Shown here piece after piece: positions 61,346 to 64,000 of a stretch of DNA of 64,000 bases. The notes below the pieces were generated by a model, which made no database searches, had not been told where the DNA came from, and saw only the letters and a list, made by a program, of their open reading frames with translations. The DNA is from Rhizobium leguminosarum bv. viciae USDA 2370 (GTDB lineage Bacteria > Pseudomonadota > Alphaproteobacteria > Rhizobiales > Rhizobiaceae), in NCBI RefSeq assembly GCF_002008365.1, contig NZ_MRDL01000015.1, positions 442,567-506,566 of the forward strand, given 5' to 3'. Made by a program: the position numbers and the translations under genes. Position 1 is the stretch's first letter. Every line of letters starts with the position of its first letter.

Positions 61346-62098
61346 TCAGGCTGCTTCGCGGAAGCGGTATCCCACTCCGTAAAGTGTTTCAATCATATCA
61401 AAGTCGGTGTCGACCATCTTGAATTTCTTGCGCAGCCGCTTGATGTGGCTGTCGATGGTTCGGTCGTCGACGTAGACCTGTTCGTCATAGGCCGCGTCCA
61501 TCAGCGCGTCGCGGCTTTTGACGACGCCGGGGCGCTGCGCCAGCGAATGCAGGATCAGGAATTCGGTCACCGTCAGCGTCACCGCCTCGCCCTTCCAGGT
61601 GCAGGTGTGGCGTTCCTGGTCCATGACCAGCTGCCCGCGCTCCAGCGAGCGGGCCTGCTGCACCGCGCCGGTCTTCGGCGCGCCGGTAGGGCTGGTGCCG
61701 GCGGCGGCGGCTTCACGGCTTGATGCGCGGCGCAGGACGGCGCGCACGCGCTCCACCAGCAGACGCTGCGAAAAAGGCTTGGTGATGAAATCGTCGGCGC
61801 CCATCTTCAGACCGAAGAGTTCATCGATCTCCTCGTCCTTGGAGGTGAGGAAGATGACGGGAATATCCGACTTCTGCCGCAGGCGGCGCAGCAGTTCCAT
61901 GCCATCCATGCGTGGCATCTTGATGTCGAAGATCGCCAGCTGCGGCGGTCGGGCCAGAAGGCCGTCGAGCGCCGAGGCACCGTCCGTATAAGTCTCGACC
62001 TTGTATCCTTCGGCCTCCAGCGCGATCGACACCGAGGTGAGGATGTTGCGGTCGTCATCAACGAGCGCGATTGTCGGCATGGTGTTGGTCTCCGTCAT
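61346..62098 (-). CDS. chvI: Response regulator ChvI
   Basis: OmpR-type regulator paired with ChvG, controlling exopolysaccharide, motility and stress genes. The 250-aa protein has VDDD (acidic pocket), phosphoacceptor Asp58 in [25 protein letters not shown], and a winged-helix DNA-binding domain ([52 protein letters not shown]). It is divergent from pckA, as in S. meliloti and Agrobacterium. Confidence 0.96.
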   Translation of the reverse strand: MTETNTMPTIALVDDDRNILTSVSIALEAEGYKVETYTDGASALDGLLARPPQLAIFDIKMPRMDGMELLRRLRQKSDIPVIFLTSKDEEIDELFGLKMGADDFITKPFSQRLLVERVRAVLRRASSREAAAAGTSPTGAPKTGAVQQARSLERGQLVMDQERHTCTWKGEAVTLTVTEFLILHSLAQRPGVVKSRDALMDAAYDEQVYVDDRTIDSHIKRLRKKFKMVDTDFDMIETLYGVGYRFREAA

Positions 62099-62420
62099 CA
62101 GTGCGCAATCTCCCGGATTTTGCTCTCCCCAGGCGGTCTCAATGACCGGATGCGCTTATGGAGGATAAAGGTGGAACAAATTGTGGCAAAGATAAAGGGG
62201 GAGGATTGTCGTAAAATTCGCAAAGCAATCTCAGGTGGCATACCAAAATAGTTAAACGCAGACTTTTCAAACGATTTAAAATTGAGGGTATAAATTTAAA
62301 TCGATTAATTATTTGATATCACTGCATTTTCTCAAGTTTTCCATCTTGTGTTTTAAAATTTCTGCCCGTATTTTCGTGCTCAGTTTTAACGGCAACGAGC
62401 CTGAGCGAAGGGAACTAGCC
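62099..62420. other. AT-rich intergenic region between chvI and pckA
   Basis: A 322-base gap. Positions 62200-62380 are much more AT-rich than the rest of the window and hold several TTAA and TTTAAA words (for example around 62276 and 62300). It must contain the pckA and chvI promoters, but I could not pick convincing -35/-10 pairs. Confidence 0.6.

Positions 62421-64000
<1,580 letters not shown>

Overview
The window is 64 kb of core chromosome from an alphaproteobacterium of the order Rhizobiales, most likely Rhizobium (R. leguminosarum / R. etli group). The evidence is the GC-rich sequence, the gene set (chvG-chvI-pckA-hprK, a truncated HPr kinase, fused tsaE-amgK, a DivL-type kinase, an orphan flagellin) and two families of rhizobial intergenic mosaic repeats. 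I see no phage, insertion sequence, plasmid backbone, CRISPR array, rRNA or tRNA. Fifty-six protein genes are listed. Only rsmB (left edge) and pckA (right edge) are cut.

The centre of interest is a probable chromosomal origin. The 401-bp gap between hemE and the PEP-synthase/PPDK regulatory protein gene (22203-22603) has an AT-rich flank, four DnaA-box-like 9-mers (one perfect) and four GANTC sites. Four parS-like sites (one perfect 16-mer) lie at 15.7, 17.7, 17.7 and 24.1 kb, beside parA-parB. Left of it, transcribed away from it, are hemE-hemJ, rho, mnmE, mnmG, rsmG, parA and parB. Right of it are the regulatory protein gene, maf, aroE, coaE and dnaQ as a tightly overlapping run, then timA-mltA-smr-xre and gyrB.

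Region by region. 0-9 kb: rsmB/htpX, an SDHAF4-like gene, acetyl-CoA synthetase, a TrcR-like regulator, an orphan flagellin, propionyl-CoA synthetase and YggS. 9-13.3 kb: leuS-lptE-holA. 13.3-26 kb: par/origin block. 26-33 kb: secB, fxsA, timA-mltA-smr-xre, gyrB. 33-39 kb: stress and metabolic genes (nitroreductase, DUF2218, glutathionyl-hydroquinone reductase, FAH-family hydrolase, PHA depolymerase, DUF2852, M48-type peptidase). 39-44.4 kb: trpFBA-accD-folC. 44.4-56.4 kb: a leftward operon divL-like, tsaE/amgK, murU, addB, addA, then trxA. 56.5-62.1 kb: ahcY, HPr, EIIA-Man, truncated hprK, chvG, chvI. 62.1-64 kb: pckA.

The genes connect through several themes: origin partitioning and replication (parAB/parS, holA, dnaQ, gyrB), cell-cycle control (DivL-like, TrcR-like), envelope sensing and carbon control (ChvG/ChvI, HprK/HPr/EIIA, pckA), peptidoglycan recycling (AmgK/MurU, MltA) and acyl-CoA/storage metabolism (acs, prpE, phaZ, accD). 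I found no obviously undescribed multi-gene system. The least ordinary items are the tyrosine-for-histidine kinase next to the fused TsaE/AmgK gene, the mosaic repeats (one supplies the parB stop codon), the parS/oriC layout, and a perfect palindrome upstream of ahcY.
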